From NCBI RefSeq assembly GCF_041381155.1, contig NC_091134.1:61310902-61374901 (forward strand): 64,000 nucleotides of DNA, given 5' to 3'. A model generated the notes under the pieces. The model saw only the letters and a list, made by a program, of their open reading frames with translations. It had not been told where the DNA came from and made no database searches. Positions 33,071 through 45,718 of the stretch are shown in pieces; the stretch's first letter is position 1; the number at the start of each line of letters is the position of its first letter. A program made the position numbers and the translations under genes. Origin of the DNA: Argopecten irradians. Taxonomy: Eukaryota > Mollusca > Bivalvia > Pectinida > Pectinidae.

Positions 33071-33640
33071 AAAACAAGGTTAGCCGGGAATCATGAAATT
33101 ACGGTTTGTTGAACACGTATGCCAATAGGACCCCTTTTCCGTTTACAACGTTTACCATTCCTTGACTTCAGTGCATGATTACGTTCACATCGACATTAGT
33201 GGGTTTGCAAATAATCAAGATAGAAATGAATCATTAAATTACGTACTATTCCTCGGGTATACTCAAGAATTCACATATAAAACTGACAGAGAAGTTTAAC
33301 CTAATAAAGACAGTTTAAATGCCTATTCAATAACAGGGACAACAAACCAACCTCTCGATTTTGAATGAAGAACCATAATTGATTTTGTACATTTGAAGCT
33401 AAAGTAAACTGAGAGGTATTGTTGTTGTGTATCAAGCCTGTAAATCGGTATTGGCATTTTAAAATTGAATCTGGTCATAACCATAAACTTGCTTTGAATC
33501 TTATGATGTATTTAATTTGAAAAAGGTTGATATCTTTACGATTTCTACGGTTATAATGATATCGAATACGTTCTACCACAAGCATAGTGTTATATGTTTT
33601 GGTAAAAACATAACATTTTATACGTTGATAAATTTGTTTC
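33071..33640. other. Gene-free junction stretch
   Basis: Lies between the inverted LINE/array block and the next + array block. No similarity to the unit, to the LINE or to a known domain was noticed. This is the turning point of the inversion. Confidence 0.4.
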
Positions 33641-33644
33641 TTAA

Positions 33645-34440
33645 CCATGGCAATAACATGTCAATGAATGTTATTGCTTTATCTTCTTGGTTTCATCTGT
33701 TATTTTTAATTACTTTATATTGCGCCAATAGCCAGCGTTATAATGTATTTTAATGAGTTTTGGGCAGAGTGTGCAACTGCGTAAGCAGAAATCAACTACA
33801 TCGATGTCCGAGATATGCAGGTTGGTAAAGAAGACTGCAGCAAAGCTTATTGGTCGATATAATTATCTCACCGGTACATCCTATGTTGTCATTTTGGCAG
33901 AATAGGTCATCAGACTTGCTTACTATTTCCTTGCTGTGCATTTTGCTGCTGTTTTTATCAACAATTGTTGACGATAGGGCTTGAGTGAATTAAAAACCAA
34001 ACCGCTGTTCATTTGGTTATACAACAATGTATTGCTGAATCTGGACTTGATTGAGAAGACAACTTTTTACTCCATCAGAGAATCTGCTTTTTTTCTTCAT
34101 TCCCCTCTCGAGAAATGTCCCTATCCAAATCAATCTTAGCTCATATCTGCTATTAAATTAAAATGGTTAGTTTGTATATGTGTCGTTTAACGTTTTCGTG
34201 TTTTCCCGTTTTGTTTCTTAATAAATCATTCATATCTATACTTGATCATATATAATACAAAATGTTCTATGTCGATATGAAATATTGATGCAGAAGGGAT
34301 AGCATAAAATGGAGTAACTTACAAGGCGTCTATTTGCTCTACTGATGGTAACGAGGTTCCGTGGTGTAGTGGTTATCACGTCTGCTTAACACGCAGAAGG
34401 TCACGAGTTCGAAACTCGTCGGAACCTGCAATTATTTTTA
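33645..34440 (+). repeat. Array spacer starting block 4
   Basis: Begins inside the long spacer at 'aaccatggcaataacatg' and runs cleanly to Val-AAC, with a few indels that break the 78-codon frame. Confidence 0.9.
34355..34426 (+). tRNA. tRNA-Val (anticodon AAC)
   Basis: Identical to the copy at 1234. Noisy sequence begins ~15 bp downstream. Confidence 0.93.
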
Positions 34441-34539
34441 TTTGCATTTAACTAAATTTTTTCTCTATAAACTAAATTAACCATTCAAACTCAAACTTTT
34501 CTGCAGAATAAAAGATTTACAGCAATAACATACCAAATT

Positions 34540-35652
34540 GAAATTAGACTTTCGAAAAATTATGGATGGTATTGGGACAGTACATTCCAAAAATACCAAA
34601 TATATTGTGTATGGGTGTTTTTTTCGTCGATTTTTTCAGAAACCAAAATCAACTGAATATTGGTCAAATTTGTTTTTAATAAGCCTAACAAGTCTTTGCA
34701 ATAATGTAAATTTTTTATTGATATTATATTGTAATGTTCACTATCGTTTGTTCATTATACTATAACTTATTTACCATGGAAATTTTGAAGAAAATTGGCA
34801 CAGTTAATAATGACCAATGTCTAGTTTGTAAAACTGATTCAGAAACTTTACAGCATTTGTTTCTTGATTGTTCAGAACTTTCCGTTTTTTTAGCTTATAT
34901 CCAAACATTCAACAAAAGAAACTCATTTTTTCTTCAACGAAAGGCTGGATCAGACATTACTTGACAAGTGATATATCTGCTAAGGGGAAAAGGGGGCTCT
35001 TGTATTTCTTTTATTCACTAAGTAAAGATCAAAATTTCTAACTAATCCGTAATCTTTTCAATAACGATCTAGATTCTTTTATTGAGTAGTTCGTTTTCTA
35101 ATTTTCTTCTGCATAATCGATTAAAAGACGCAACTTATAATTAGTTAGTGGATAAATGTCAGAAAATTGAAATATCGAAAAACTGTTCTATTAAAGTTAT
35201 ATCAATTAAGAAAATACTAATTGATTAATGTCATAGCACATGAATTAATTCAAACAGGCGAAATGACGATATTCAGTACTTATAATTACAAGAAAAGTTA
35301 AATTTCTAGTGAGATAGATAAATAATATGAATAAATAGTAGTGATTAGAACTTTACTTTAGCACAAACTAAATGATTTTTTTGAGTTCCTTTTTTTTAGG
35401 ATATCTCAAGTACAACCACTAGATTGACAACTCGTCATATATCTTTTGTAATTAATATTGTATCAAATGCGAAATAGAAATTGACATGTATAGCGTAATA
35501 AAGATGCTGTGAAATCAAATGACAAGTCAAACAGAAACTAAATCTAAGAGATGCAAAATAGATTTGAAGGGAACCTCATCTGAAACCAACAACCCCCGGG
35601 TCCTAATTTGCTGAGGAACATTAAAAGATTAATTTTTAAAAGATAAAAAAAA
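34540..35652 (+). mobile_element. Tx1/L1-like LINE 3' end in noisy block
   Basis: Contains the CCHC stretch (about 34810-34870 in the frame 34734-34964), the region around the ORF2 end, the 3' UTR and an A-tail followed by a corrupted Val-AAC 3' half at 35653. It follows a complete Val-AAC (34355) without a normal spacer, which suggests a collapse or misjoin. Confidence 0.75.
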
Positions 35653-35737
35653 ATCAACGGTCCTGCTTATCTACGTCAGGAAGACCCAGGATGAAAAATG
35701 TCACGTTGTGAGATATTCGAAAACGTCGTCGGAAACC
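35653..35737 (+). pseudogene. tRNA-Val-AAC 3' part, corrupted
   Basis: Follows the LINE A-tail as at 4601; extra bases throughout. Confidence 0.65.
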
Positions 35738-35988
35738 TTGCAATTATTATAATATATTAATTCAGGTGTCAAAACACATCAATATTAAAAAATTCTCCAC
35801 TTCATTTCTTTGTATGAACAAGAACACGCAAATGCAAAAATTAAGACCTTATCTTTTCAAATAACGTACGCATTAAATCTCATATAAATTTAACTTTTAA
35901 TCACAGTTCAAAAACTCCAAAGGTAAAAGATTGATGAGCACGACTACTACTTGATACATCTGGGCGGAGCTTATGCATTTAAGAAATC

Positions 35989-36077
35989 GGTTATCGTGGT
36001 GTAGGTGGGTTTAATCACTACAGCTACAGCTTTTCACGCAGGAAGGTCGACGAGACTGGATACCTACGACCGGAACC
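35989..36077 (+). pseudogene. tRNA-Val-TAC locus, corrupted
   Basis: Position and partial sequence match Val-TAC; about 17 extra bases. Confidence 0.6.
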
Positions 36078-36657
36078 ATCCTTTACTAAACTTATCAAAC
36101 AAAGATCTTTGTTATTGCATTTAAACTTTCACATATTAAAAGTACAGTAAACTTATAAAGTAGGATTAGCATTTTTTTTACTTTAAGCACTATTAATTAT
36201 TGGTGTCACAACCCAATGAGTTATTTTTTTATATATGGATTAACCAAATTCAACTTACGACATAATTGAAGAAATATAACATCTGAAATAATATGCAAAA
36301 TTAAATTGTATGAGAATAGCTCAAAGATTTTAAGCTCTGTACAAACGGGCGTCTTACTTGACAGCCGACCAGATAAACTATATTTGGTTCACTAACTAAA
36401 AAAGTCCAGACCCTATCCGCCAATAAAAAACTATTTAATATCTGTGTTAAGTAACATGACAACACAAGGAAACGACATTCTACTTACATTTACAGCACAA
36501 AGAGTGAAAAGACTTGACCTAAATCCTGATTTTTCCCAAAGATAGCCAAAAGAAATGAGGCAATAATTTTTTGACCAAACACAAAATCAACAATATATAA
36601 GAAGCGTTAAGACACAATTACTATGCATGAATGCGCGTAAGTGCATAGTAATATTAC

Positions 36658-36744
36658 GGTTTCGATTTTCTAAGTAGAGCGGTTATCCACGTCTCTGCTT
36701 CACAACGCAGATAAGAGTTCGCGAGTTCGAACCATCGCCGAAAC
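36658..36744 (+). pseudogene. tRNA-Val-CAC locus, corrupted
   Basis: Anticodon loop TTCACA and T arm are visible; extra bases throughout. Confidence 0.6.
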
Positions 36745-38444
36745 ACATCGATTTTATTTTTTACATAAAGAGACAAGAACATTTTATTTTATTTTAAATA
36801 TTAAGGCCCCATAATACCAAGTGAGTAGGATATACGCGTTATATTAGCGTCAAAATTACAATAATCAACGTTATTTCTCACTCTCAATCTCAACACACAC
36901 TCTTAATTGATAACCGAATAAGGTGTTAATGTACGATAAAGAAAAAAAAACTCAAGTCCACATCAGCAGGAATTCGTATTCGTATACTATCCTGTGTATT
37001 GCCAGGAATTATAAAGAAAAACACAACAACAAATAGTTATTTAGAATACGCAAGAGAGGCTATATGATATTCAATCAAATTTTATAAGAGTTGTGCCAAC
37101 AAATAACGGTCGTAAACTACATGAGGATCAGCATCAAGAATTGAAAGATTTATCAAAACATGATGAGCTAGCACAAATGTATATGTGTTGGTTGTAAATA
37201 CATAAATGATCCTTGGTTCTAATAATTCTATTCGAGCGACATTAAGAACTGAGAGCGGGATAGGACCAGACGGAACGATATAGAAAATAAAATCGACACG
37301 ACGATACATCATGCATTCTCAATGCCCCAACACGCACTGCCCATGAATATCAAAGTGAAAGTCTCGTGAACCCTGCGATAATCAAGACATGGATATCGGC
37401 TCTTCACTCACAATCTCTCTTACTTTCCTAAAGCTCACGCCAGCTATCGGCCTCTGAAATCTAGATTTTTATATTATAGACGATTTTGTTGTGTACTAAT
37501 TCGTAAATGTTGATTGTAGTAACATTACGAGTGTTCCATCAGGGTGGCATGTTTTGACTCTACTTAGTATCTTAATATTAAAATTGAACAATAAATTTAA
37601 CATTGATTAAGGTTTTTTCCTACCATGGCAATAACATGTCAATGAATGTTATTGCTTTATCTCATGGTTTCATCTGTTATTTTTATTACTTTATATTGCG
37701 CCAATACCAGCGTTTTATACATAATGTATTTTAAATGAGTTTTTGGGGCAGAGTGCAACTGCGTAAGCAGAAATCAACTTACATCGATGTCCGAGGATTT
37801 ATGCAGTTTGGGTAAAGAAGACTGCAGCCAAAGCATATTGTGTTCGATATAATTAATCTCAACACGGTACATCCTATGTTTGTCCAATTGGCAGAAATAG
37901 GGTCAGAACTTTGCTTACATTTACCCTTGCTGTGCATTTTGCTGCTGTTTTATCAGACAATTGTTGTAGTTAGGGTCTTGGATTGAAAATAAAAACCAAA
38001 CCGCCACTGTTTCATTTGGTTATACAACTCTGTATTTGCCTGAATCTGGACTTGATTGAGTAAGGACAACTTTTTTACCTCCATCAGAGAATCTGCTTTT
38101 TTTTTTTTTTTTTCTTCAATCCCCCCCTTCTTCGAGAAATGCTCCCCTATCGCAAATCAAATCGTTAGCTCAACATAACCTGCTATTAAAATTAAAAATG
38201 GCTTTAGTTTTTGCTAATCGTGTCCGATATTATAAAAACGTTTTCCCCCGTGTTTTTCCTCCACCCCCTCCCCCGTTTTGTGTTCTTCTTTAATACATCA
38301 TTCATATCTATAACTTGATCATATATAGATAACAAAATGTTTTCTAATGTCGATAATGAAATAATGATGCAGAAGGGAAAGCAAAAAAAAATGGAGTAAA
38401 CTTACAAGGCGTGTGTGTCTATTTGCTCTAACTGATGGTAACGA

Positions 38445-38515
38445 GGTTCCGTGGTGTAGGGTTATCACGTCTGCTTAACACGCAGAAGGTCACGAGTTCG
38501 AAACTCGTCGGAACC
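38445..38515 (+). pseudogene. tRNA-Val-AAC, one base short
   Basis: 71 nt: one T is missing in the D arm (GTGTAGGGTTATC). Otherwise identical to Val-AAC. In this error-prone stretch the missing base is probably a sequencing error. Confidence 0.7.
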
Positions 38516-38703
38516 TGCAATTATTTTATTTATTTTAATTTAACTAAATTATTTTCTCTATTCTTTGTCAAAAGAACAATGCAAATTCAAACTTTTTTTC
38601 AAAAACAGAATTAAATTCAAATATTTTTCTTTTCCAGTTAAAAAACTCCTAGGGGAATGTATGAAATACTGATTGATATCTGGGCAGTGCAAATTAAGAA
38701 ATC

Positions 38704-38750
38704 GGTTTCGTGGTGTAGTGGTTATCACGTCTGCTTTTCAGAAGGTCGCG
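38704..38750 (+). pseudogene. tRNA-Val-TAC, 5' two thirds
   Basis: Matches through the anticodon region, then loses the anticodon loop end and the T arm. Confidence 0.65.
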
Positions 38751-39164
38751 AACAAAAACTGAAATAATGGTTATTTTTTGTATGCATTAAATTTAAACTT
38801 CAAGTTTTTAAAATGTAACTTTAAGTTGAATAAATTGTTTTTTTGCACTATTAAATTGTTTCACCATGTTACTATTTTTATGGAAAAGTATTTATAACCA
38901 AATGGCACTTTTAATAATGATGAAATATAGTTTGTAAAATGATTATTAAACTTTACATAATGAAATTGTTAGAATTTCATTTTTGCTTTACCAAACGTTA
39001 CTTGAACGACCGATAATTTTTTTTCCAAACTAAAGAATTCTTATCCCTTCCCATATATGAATTTTATTCTGGGTTTAAGTAAATCACAAACTATCATTTA
39101 GCATTAATAGTGATAGAGTGAACTTTAAATCGTTTTTCAAATTTAAACTAACAAAATATTTTTG

Positions 39165-39254
39165 TATGTCAAAAATATTTTTAAAGATAAAAAAAAAATC
39201 ACGTGTCTGCTTAACACGCAGAAGGTCACGAGTTCGAAACTCGTCACGGTAACC
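39165..39254 (+). pseudogene. LINE tail plus tRNA-Val-AAC 3' part
   Basis: The last ~30 bp of the LINE (TTTTTAAAGATAAAA...) followed by the target and Val-AAC 3' part with a few extra bases. It joins directly to Val-TAC/Val-CAC spacer on the left, replacing a Val-CAC gene; probably a misjoin. Confidence 0.7.
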
Positions 39255-39451
39255 TGCAATTATTATTTTTATTGCATTTAACTAAATTATTTTCTCTATT
39301 CTTTGTGAAAAGATCCAAAAGTGCAAATTGTAAACCTTCTTTCAAAACAGATATTAAATTCAATATTTTACATTTCCAGCTTAAAAAACTCCAAGGGAAA
39401 AGAATTTTGTGAAACAAATACTCTAATAAATGCTGCAGTGCATTAAGAAAA

Positions 39452-39531
39452 TCTGTGAATCGTGGTGTAGAGGTTATCGACGTCTGCTTTACACCTCAGA
39501 AGTCGCTATTCGAAACCTATACGCCGAAACC
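39452..39531 (+). pseudogene. tRNA-Val-TAC locus, corrupted
   Basis: CTGCTTTACAC and GCCGAAACC are recognisable; the rest is scrambled. Confidence 0.6.
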
Positions 39532-40007
39532 ATCTCCTAATATTTTTTTTATGCATTTAAAACTTCACTTTTTTAAAATGTAACTTTAAGTTTCAATAAA
39601 TTTGTGTATGCACAATTAATTTGTGTTCACAAACACCAAGTTTTATAATTATATAGCATTCAAGCCAAATGCACTTTAAGGCGAAGATAATTGATGAAAT
39701 ATATTATGAGTAATAATAGCATAATTAAAATGTGAGAATATGCAACTTTATGCTTTACAAACAGCGTTCCATTGAGAACCGACCGAAAATAAAAAATATC
39801 CAAACAACAGAGAACCATCCCCATCCCAAATATTGAATTTTATATCGGTTCAAGTAACATCACACATTCTAAGCATTATTCATGCAAAAATGAATAATTG
39901 AAACAAAAACGTTTTACAATTATCCATTTAAAAAAGGCAAATTTTTTGTCAACAAAAATCAACATAATAAAGCTAAAGCGACATAATATTAAGAAAGCGT
40001 AGCATCT

Positions 40008-40110
40008 CGTTTTTCGTGGTGATAGTCTGTGTATCACCGTCCTGTCTATCACCCGCACCAACTCAGGACGCAGAAGGTCCGCGAGAATCGGAAACCTACG
40101 CCGTGAAACC
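40008..40110 (+). pseudogene. tRNA-Val-CAC locus, corrupted
   Basis: About 30 extra bases are spread over the gene. Clean sequence resumes ~90 bp further on. Confidence 0.5.
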
Positions 40111-41531
40111 ATCTATTAATATTTTTAGCATACAGAACAACACTAATAATTTTAATTTACATAAAAAGGGCCTAATAATTCCGAAGTTGATTAGGATATC
40201 CCGCGTTTATTAGCTTCAAATTACAAAATCAACGTTGTTTCTCTCTCTCTCTCTCTCTTAATTGATAACCGTATAAGGTGTTTAATGTCGATAAGAAAAA
40301 CTCGTCCACATCAGCAGGAATTCGTATTTATACTATCCTTGTATTGCCAGGAATTAAGAAAACAACAACAATATTTTAAAGCAAGGCTATATGATATCAC
40401 AATTTTATAAGAGTGTGCAAAATAGGCAAAACTACATTAGTAACATCAAATTGAAGATTTTCAAAATGAGTAGCACAATGTATAATGTTTGTAATACATA
40501 AATGATCCTTGGTTCTATTCTATTCGAGGATAAGAACAGAGCGGATAGGACCAGACGGAACGATATCGACACGGTACATGCTGCATTCATTCCCAACACG
40601 CCATGAATAAAAGTCAAAGTATGACACTGCCAAATCAAGAATGATATTCTTCAACAAACCGTCTTCTAGACAGCAGCTTGCTTGAAATAGATTTTTATTA
40701 AGAATTTGTTGTGTAAATTAAATGTTGATTTGACATTACGGGGTCCATCAGGGAGCTGTTTTGACTCTACTTAGTATCTAATATTAAAATTGACAATAAA
40801 TTTAATCATTGATTAAGGTTTTTCCTACCATGGCAATAACATGTCAATGAATGTTATTGCTTATCTTCTTGGTTTCATCTGTTATTTTTTATTACTTTAT
40901 ATTGCGCCAATAGCCAGCGTTATAATGTATTTTAATGAGTTTTGGGGCAGAGTGCAACTGCGTAAGCAGAAATCAACTACATCGATGTCCGAGATATGCA
41001 GGTTGGTAAAGAAGACTGCAGCAAAGCTTATTGGTCGATATAATTATCTCACCGGTACATCCTATGTTGTCATTTGGCAGAATAGGTCAGACTTGCTTAC
41101 TATTTCCCTTGCTGTGCATTTTGCTGCTGTTTTATCAACAATTGTTGACGATAGGGCTTGAGTGAATTAAAAACCAAACCGCTGTTCATTTGGTTATACA
41201 ACAATGTATTGCTGAATCTGGACTTGATTGAGAAGACAACTTTTTACTCCATCAGAGAATCTGCTTTTTTTCTTCATTCCCCTCTCGAGAAATGTCCCTA
41301 TCCAAATCAATCTTAGCTCATATCTGCTATTAAATTAAAATGGTTAGTTTGTATATGTGTCGTTTAACGTTTTCGTGTTTTCCCGTTTTGTTTCTTAATA
41401 AATCATTCATATCTATACTTGATCATATATAATACAAAATGTTCTATGTCGATATGAAATATTGATGCAGAAGGGATAGCATAAAATGGAGTAACTTACA
41501 AGGCGTCTATTTGCTCTACTGATGGTAACGA

Positions 41532-41564
41532 GGTTCCGTGGTGTAGTGGTTATCACGTCTGCTT
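41532..41564 (+). pseudogene. tRNA-Val-AAC, 5' part, interrupted by LINE
   Basis: Ends directly after U33, as at 3499. The target duplication is 41552-41564 and 42664-42676. Confidence 0.95.
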
Positions 41565-42663
41565 CACTCAAATGCAATACTTGATGTTATTAGGGATAGT
41601 AATCCTGATATTTCTAGTGATATGATTTTAAATTATTATAAAATTATCATGGACTCGATTCCTGCTAAATATAAAGATGTTATTTTGAGCAATGAACATA
41701 CCAATATAAGAACTGACTGTAGACCTTTCGTTAAATATATGGATGGTAATGGGACTACTGTACAGCTCTATCCAAAAACTACCAAAGATATATATGGGTG
41801 TTTTATTCGCCGATTTTTCAGAAGACCAAAATCAACTGAATATTGGTCAAATGTTTTTAATAGCATGAGTCTACCACAAGTCTTTGCAATAATGTATTTG
41901 CCATTTTTACCATGTGATATTGTTGATGTTCACTATCGTATTGTTCATAATACTATATTTACCATGGAAAAGTTGAAGAAAATTGGCACTGTTAATAATG
42001 ATCAATGTCTAGTTTGTAAAACTGATTCAGAAACTTTACAGCATTTGTTTCTGGATTGTTCAGAACTTTCCGAGTTTTTAGCTTATATCCAAACATTAAC
42101 AAAGAAACTTTTTTCAAAGGCTGATCAGAATTACTTATCGGATATTTCTCTAGGAAGTCTTGTATTTCTGGGTTTCACAAGAAAGATCAAATTTACTAAT
42201 CCGTATTTCATTAACTTCTTTTTTGGAGTAGTTCGTTTCTGCATATTTAAAAGACGCAATTTAGTAGTTAGTGATATGTCAAAATTGAATTTGAAAACTT
42301 TCTTTAAGTATACAATTAGAAAATACTTTGATTATGTTAGACATTATTATCAAACGGCAAAGAAATATCAGTTATTCAAAAAGTATATTGCTGTAGATAA
42401 TACATTGTTAAAAGGTGGTGATATTTCTTTAAACTCTAATGATTTGAGTTCCTTTGTTTTAGATATCTAGTCAACACTGTTGTACTCATTGTCTTTGTAT
42501 TATTTTTTCAAATGAAAAGAAATTGAATGTATGCGTTATAAAGTCTGTGATATATTGATTTCAAATGTTTATATTAAATGAAATGTGAGGAGCCTTCGGG
42601 GCCCCAACCCCGGGGGTCCTATTTGCTGGGAACATTAAAAGATTATTTTTAAAGATAAAAAAA
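41565..42663 (+). mobile_element. Tx1/L1-like LINE 3' end in tRNA-Val-AAC
   Basis: Same 5' truncation point (CACTCAAATGC) and nearly the same sequence as 3500-4600: the frame to 42470 differs by one residue near the end (GG versus GV) and the A-tail by a few bases. This copy and that at 3500 therefore arose by duplication of one inserted unit, not by two insertions. Confidence 0.93.
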
Positions 42664-42715
42664 ATCACGTCTGCTTAACACGCAGAAGGTCACGAGTTCG
42701 AAACTCGTCGGAACC
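42664..42715 (+). pseudogene. tRNA-Val-AAC, 3' part, after LINE
   Basis: Begins with the duplicated target; otherwise identical to the intact gene. Confidence 0.95.
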
Positions 42716-42902
42716 TGCAATTATTTTTATTGCATTTAACTAAATTATTTTCTCTATTCTTTGTGAAAAGAACCAATGCAAATTGAAACTTTCTTTCAAA
42801 ACAGAATTAAATTCAAATATTTTTCTTTTCCAGTTAAAAAACTCCTAGGGAAAAGATTGTGAAACAAATACTATTGATATCTGGGCAGTGCATTAAGAAA
42901 TC

Positions 42903-42974
42903 GGTTTCGTGGTGTAGTGGTTATCACGTCTGCTTTACACGCAGAAGGTCGCGAGTTCGAACCTCGCCGAAACC
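42903..42974 (+). tRNA. tRNA-Val (anticodon TAC)
   Basis: Identical to the copy at 1493. Confidence 0.95.
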
Positions 42975-43402
42975 TCCTTATATTTTTTGTATGCATTTAA
43001 ACTTCACTTTTTAAAATGTAACTTTAAGTTGAATAAATTTTTTTTTGCACTATTAATTTTGTTCCACCATGTTTTTTTTTATATAGGATTAACCAAATGC
43101 ACTTTGAAATAATTGATGAAATATATATGTAATAATAGCATAATTAAATGTGAGAATATCAATTTTGCTTTACAAACACGTTACTTGAACCGACCGATAA
43201 TTATATTTTCCAAACTAAAAAAGCCATCCCTTCCCATATATGAATTTTATATCGTTAAGTAACATCACACATTCTATCATTTCAGCAATAGTGATAGATG
43301 AACTAAATCGGTTTTCAAAGATACATGAAATAAGCATATTTTTGTCAACAAATATCAACAGGATAAAGCGTAAGACAATATTTGAAGAATGCGTAGCATA
43401 TC

Positions 43403-43474
43403 GGTTTCGTGGTGTAGCGGTTATCACGTCTGCTTCACACGCAGAAGGTCGCGAGTTCGAACCTCGCCGAAACC
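43403..43474 (+). tRNA. tRNA-Val (anticodon CAC)
   Basis: Identical to the copy at 5340. Confidence 0.95.
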
Positions 43475-44884
43475 TCTTTTATTTTTACATAAGAACAAGA
43501 CATTTTATTTTATTTTCATATTAAGGCCTTAATACCAAGTTGATAGGATATCCGCGTTTATTAGCTTCAAATTACAAAATCAACGTTGTTTCTCTCTCTC
43601 TCTCTCTCTTAATTGATAACCGTATAAGGTGTTAATGTCGATAAGGAAACTCGTCCACATCAGCAGGAATTCGTATTTATACTATCCTTGTATTGCCAGG
43701 AATTAAAAAAACAACAACAATATTTTAAAGCAAGGCTATATGATATCACAATTTTATAAGAGTGTGCAAAACAGGCAAAACTACATTAGTAACATCAAAT
43801 TGAAGATTTTCAAAATGAGTAGCACAATGTATATGTTTGTAATACATAAATGATCCTTGGTTCTATTCTATTCGAGGATAAGAACAGAGCGGATAGGACC
43901 AGACGGAACGATATCGACACGGTACATGCTGCATTCATTCCCAACACGCCATGAATAAAAGTCAAAGTATGACACTGCCAAATCAAGAATGATATTCTTC
44001 AACAAACCGTCTTCTAGACAGCAGCTTGCTTGAAATAGATTTTTTATAAAGAATTTGTTGTGTAAATTAAATGTTGATTTGACATTACGGGGTCCATCAG
44101 GGAGCTGTTTTGACTCTACTTATTATCTAATATTAAAATTGACAATAAATTTAATCATTGATTAAGGTTTTTCCTACCATGGCAATAACATGTCAATGAA
44201 TGTTATTGCTTATCTTCTTGGTTTCATCTGTTATTTTTATTACTTTATATTGCGCCAATAGCCAGCGTTATAATGTATTTTAATGAGTTTTGGGGCAGAG
44301 TGCAACTGCGTAAGCAGAAATCAACTACATCGATGTCCGAGATATGCAGGTTGGTAAAGAAGACTGCAGCAAAGCTCATTGGTCGATATAATTATCTCAC
44401 CGGTACATCCTATGTTGTCATTTGGCAGAATAGGTCAGACTTGCTTACTATTTCCCTTGCTGTGCATTTTGCTGCTGTTTTATCAACAATTGTTGACGAT
44501 AGGGCTTGAGTGAATTAAAAACCAAACCGCTGTTCATTTGGTTATACAACAATGTATTGCTGAATCTGGACTTGATTGAGAAGACAACTTTTTACTCCAT
44601 CAGAGAATCTGCTTTTTTTTCTTCATTCCCCTCTCGAGAAATGTCCCTATCCAAATCAATCTTAGCTCATATCTGCTATTAAATTAAAATGGTTAGTTTG
44701 TATATGTGTCGTTTAACGTTTTCGTGTTTTCCCGTTTTGTTTCTTTAATAAATCATTCATCATATCTATACTTGATCATATATAATACAAAATGTTCTAT
44801 GTCGATATGAAATATTGATGCAGAAGGGATAGCATAAAATGGAGTAACTTACAAGGCGTCTATTTGCTCTACTGATGGTAACGA

Positions 44885-44956
44885 GGTTCCGTGGTGTAGT
44901 GGTTATCACGTCTGCTTAACACGCAGAAGGTCACGAGTTCGAAACTCGTCGGAACC
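44885..44956 (+). tRNA. tRNA-Val (anticodon AAC)
   Basis: Identical to the copy at 1234. Confidence 0.95.
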
Positions 44957-45147
44957 TGCAATTATTTTTATTGCATTTAACTAAATTATTATTTTCTCTA
45001 TTCTTTGTGAAAAGAACCAATGCAAATTCAAACTTTCTTTCAAAACAGAATTAAATTCAAATATTTTTCTTTTCCAGTTAAAAAAACTCCTAGGGAAAAG
45101 AATGTGAAACAAATACTATTGATATCTGGGCAGTGCATTAAGAAATC

Positions 45148-45219
45148 GGTTTCGTGGTGTAGTGGTTATCACGTCTGCTTTACACGCAGAAGGTCGCGAG
45201 TTCGAACCTCGCCGAAACC
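45148..45219 (+). tRNA. tRNA-Val (anticodon TAC)
   Basis: Identical to the copy at 1493. Confidence 0.95.
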
Positions 45220-45646
45220 TCCTTATATTTTTTGTATGCATTTAAACTTCACTTTTTAAAATGTAACTTTAAGTTGAATAAATTTGTTTTTGCACTATTA
45301 ATTTTGTTTCACCATGTTTTTTTTATATAGCATTAACCAAATGCACTTTGAAATAATTGATGAAATATATATGTAATAATAGCATAATTAAATGTGAGAA
45401 TATCAATTTTGCTTTACAAACACGTTACTTGAACCGACCGATAATTATATTTTCCAAACTAAAGAAGCCATCCCTTCCCATATATGAATTTTATATCGTC
45501 AAGTAACATCACACATTCTATCATTTCAGCAATAGTGATAGATGAACTAAATCGGTTTTCAAAGATACATGAAATAAGCATATTTTTGTCAACAAATATC
45601 AACATGATAAAGCGTAAGACAATATTTGAAGAATGCGTAGCATATC

Positions 45647-45718
45647 GGTTTCGTGGTATAGCGGTTATCACGTCTGCTTCACACGCAGAAGGTCGCGAGT
45701 TCGAACCTCGCCGAAACC
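45647..45718 (+). tRNA. tRNA-Val (anticodon CAC), D-stem variant
   Basis: Carries the same GTATAGCGG D arm as the copy at 1991. Confidence 0.92.

Larger units (their letters stand above)
34441..40195 (+). repeat. Array block with dense insertion-type noise
   Basis: Two units with LINE parts can be traced in order: LINE 3' end (34540-35652), Val-AAC 3' part, Val-TAC, Val-CAC, spacer, Val-AAC (38445), Val-TAC start (38704), a jump to the LINE tail (39165), Val-AAC 3' part, Val-TAC and Val-CAC. Extra bases occur every few positions, while 40200 onward is again nearly perfect. This is the signature of raw long-read sequence in the assembly. Gene content here is therefore given only as loci. Confidence 0.8.

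Noticed and set aside
34355-35652. An independent LINE insertion beside, rather than in, Val-AAC
   Set aside because: The right junction is again inside Val-AAC, and the left junction lies in noisy, probably misjoined sequence, so it is not evidence for a different target.
45020-45259. 79- to 94-codon frame ending in GYHVCFTRRRSRVRTSPKPP (also 54427-54711)
   Set aside because: This is read-through of the Val-TAC gene, not a protein.
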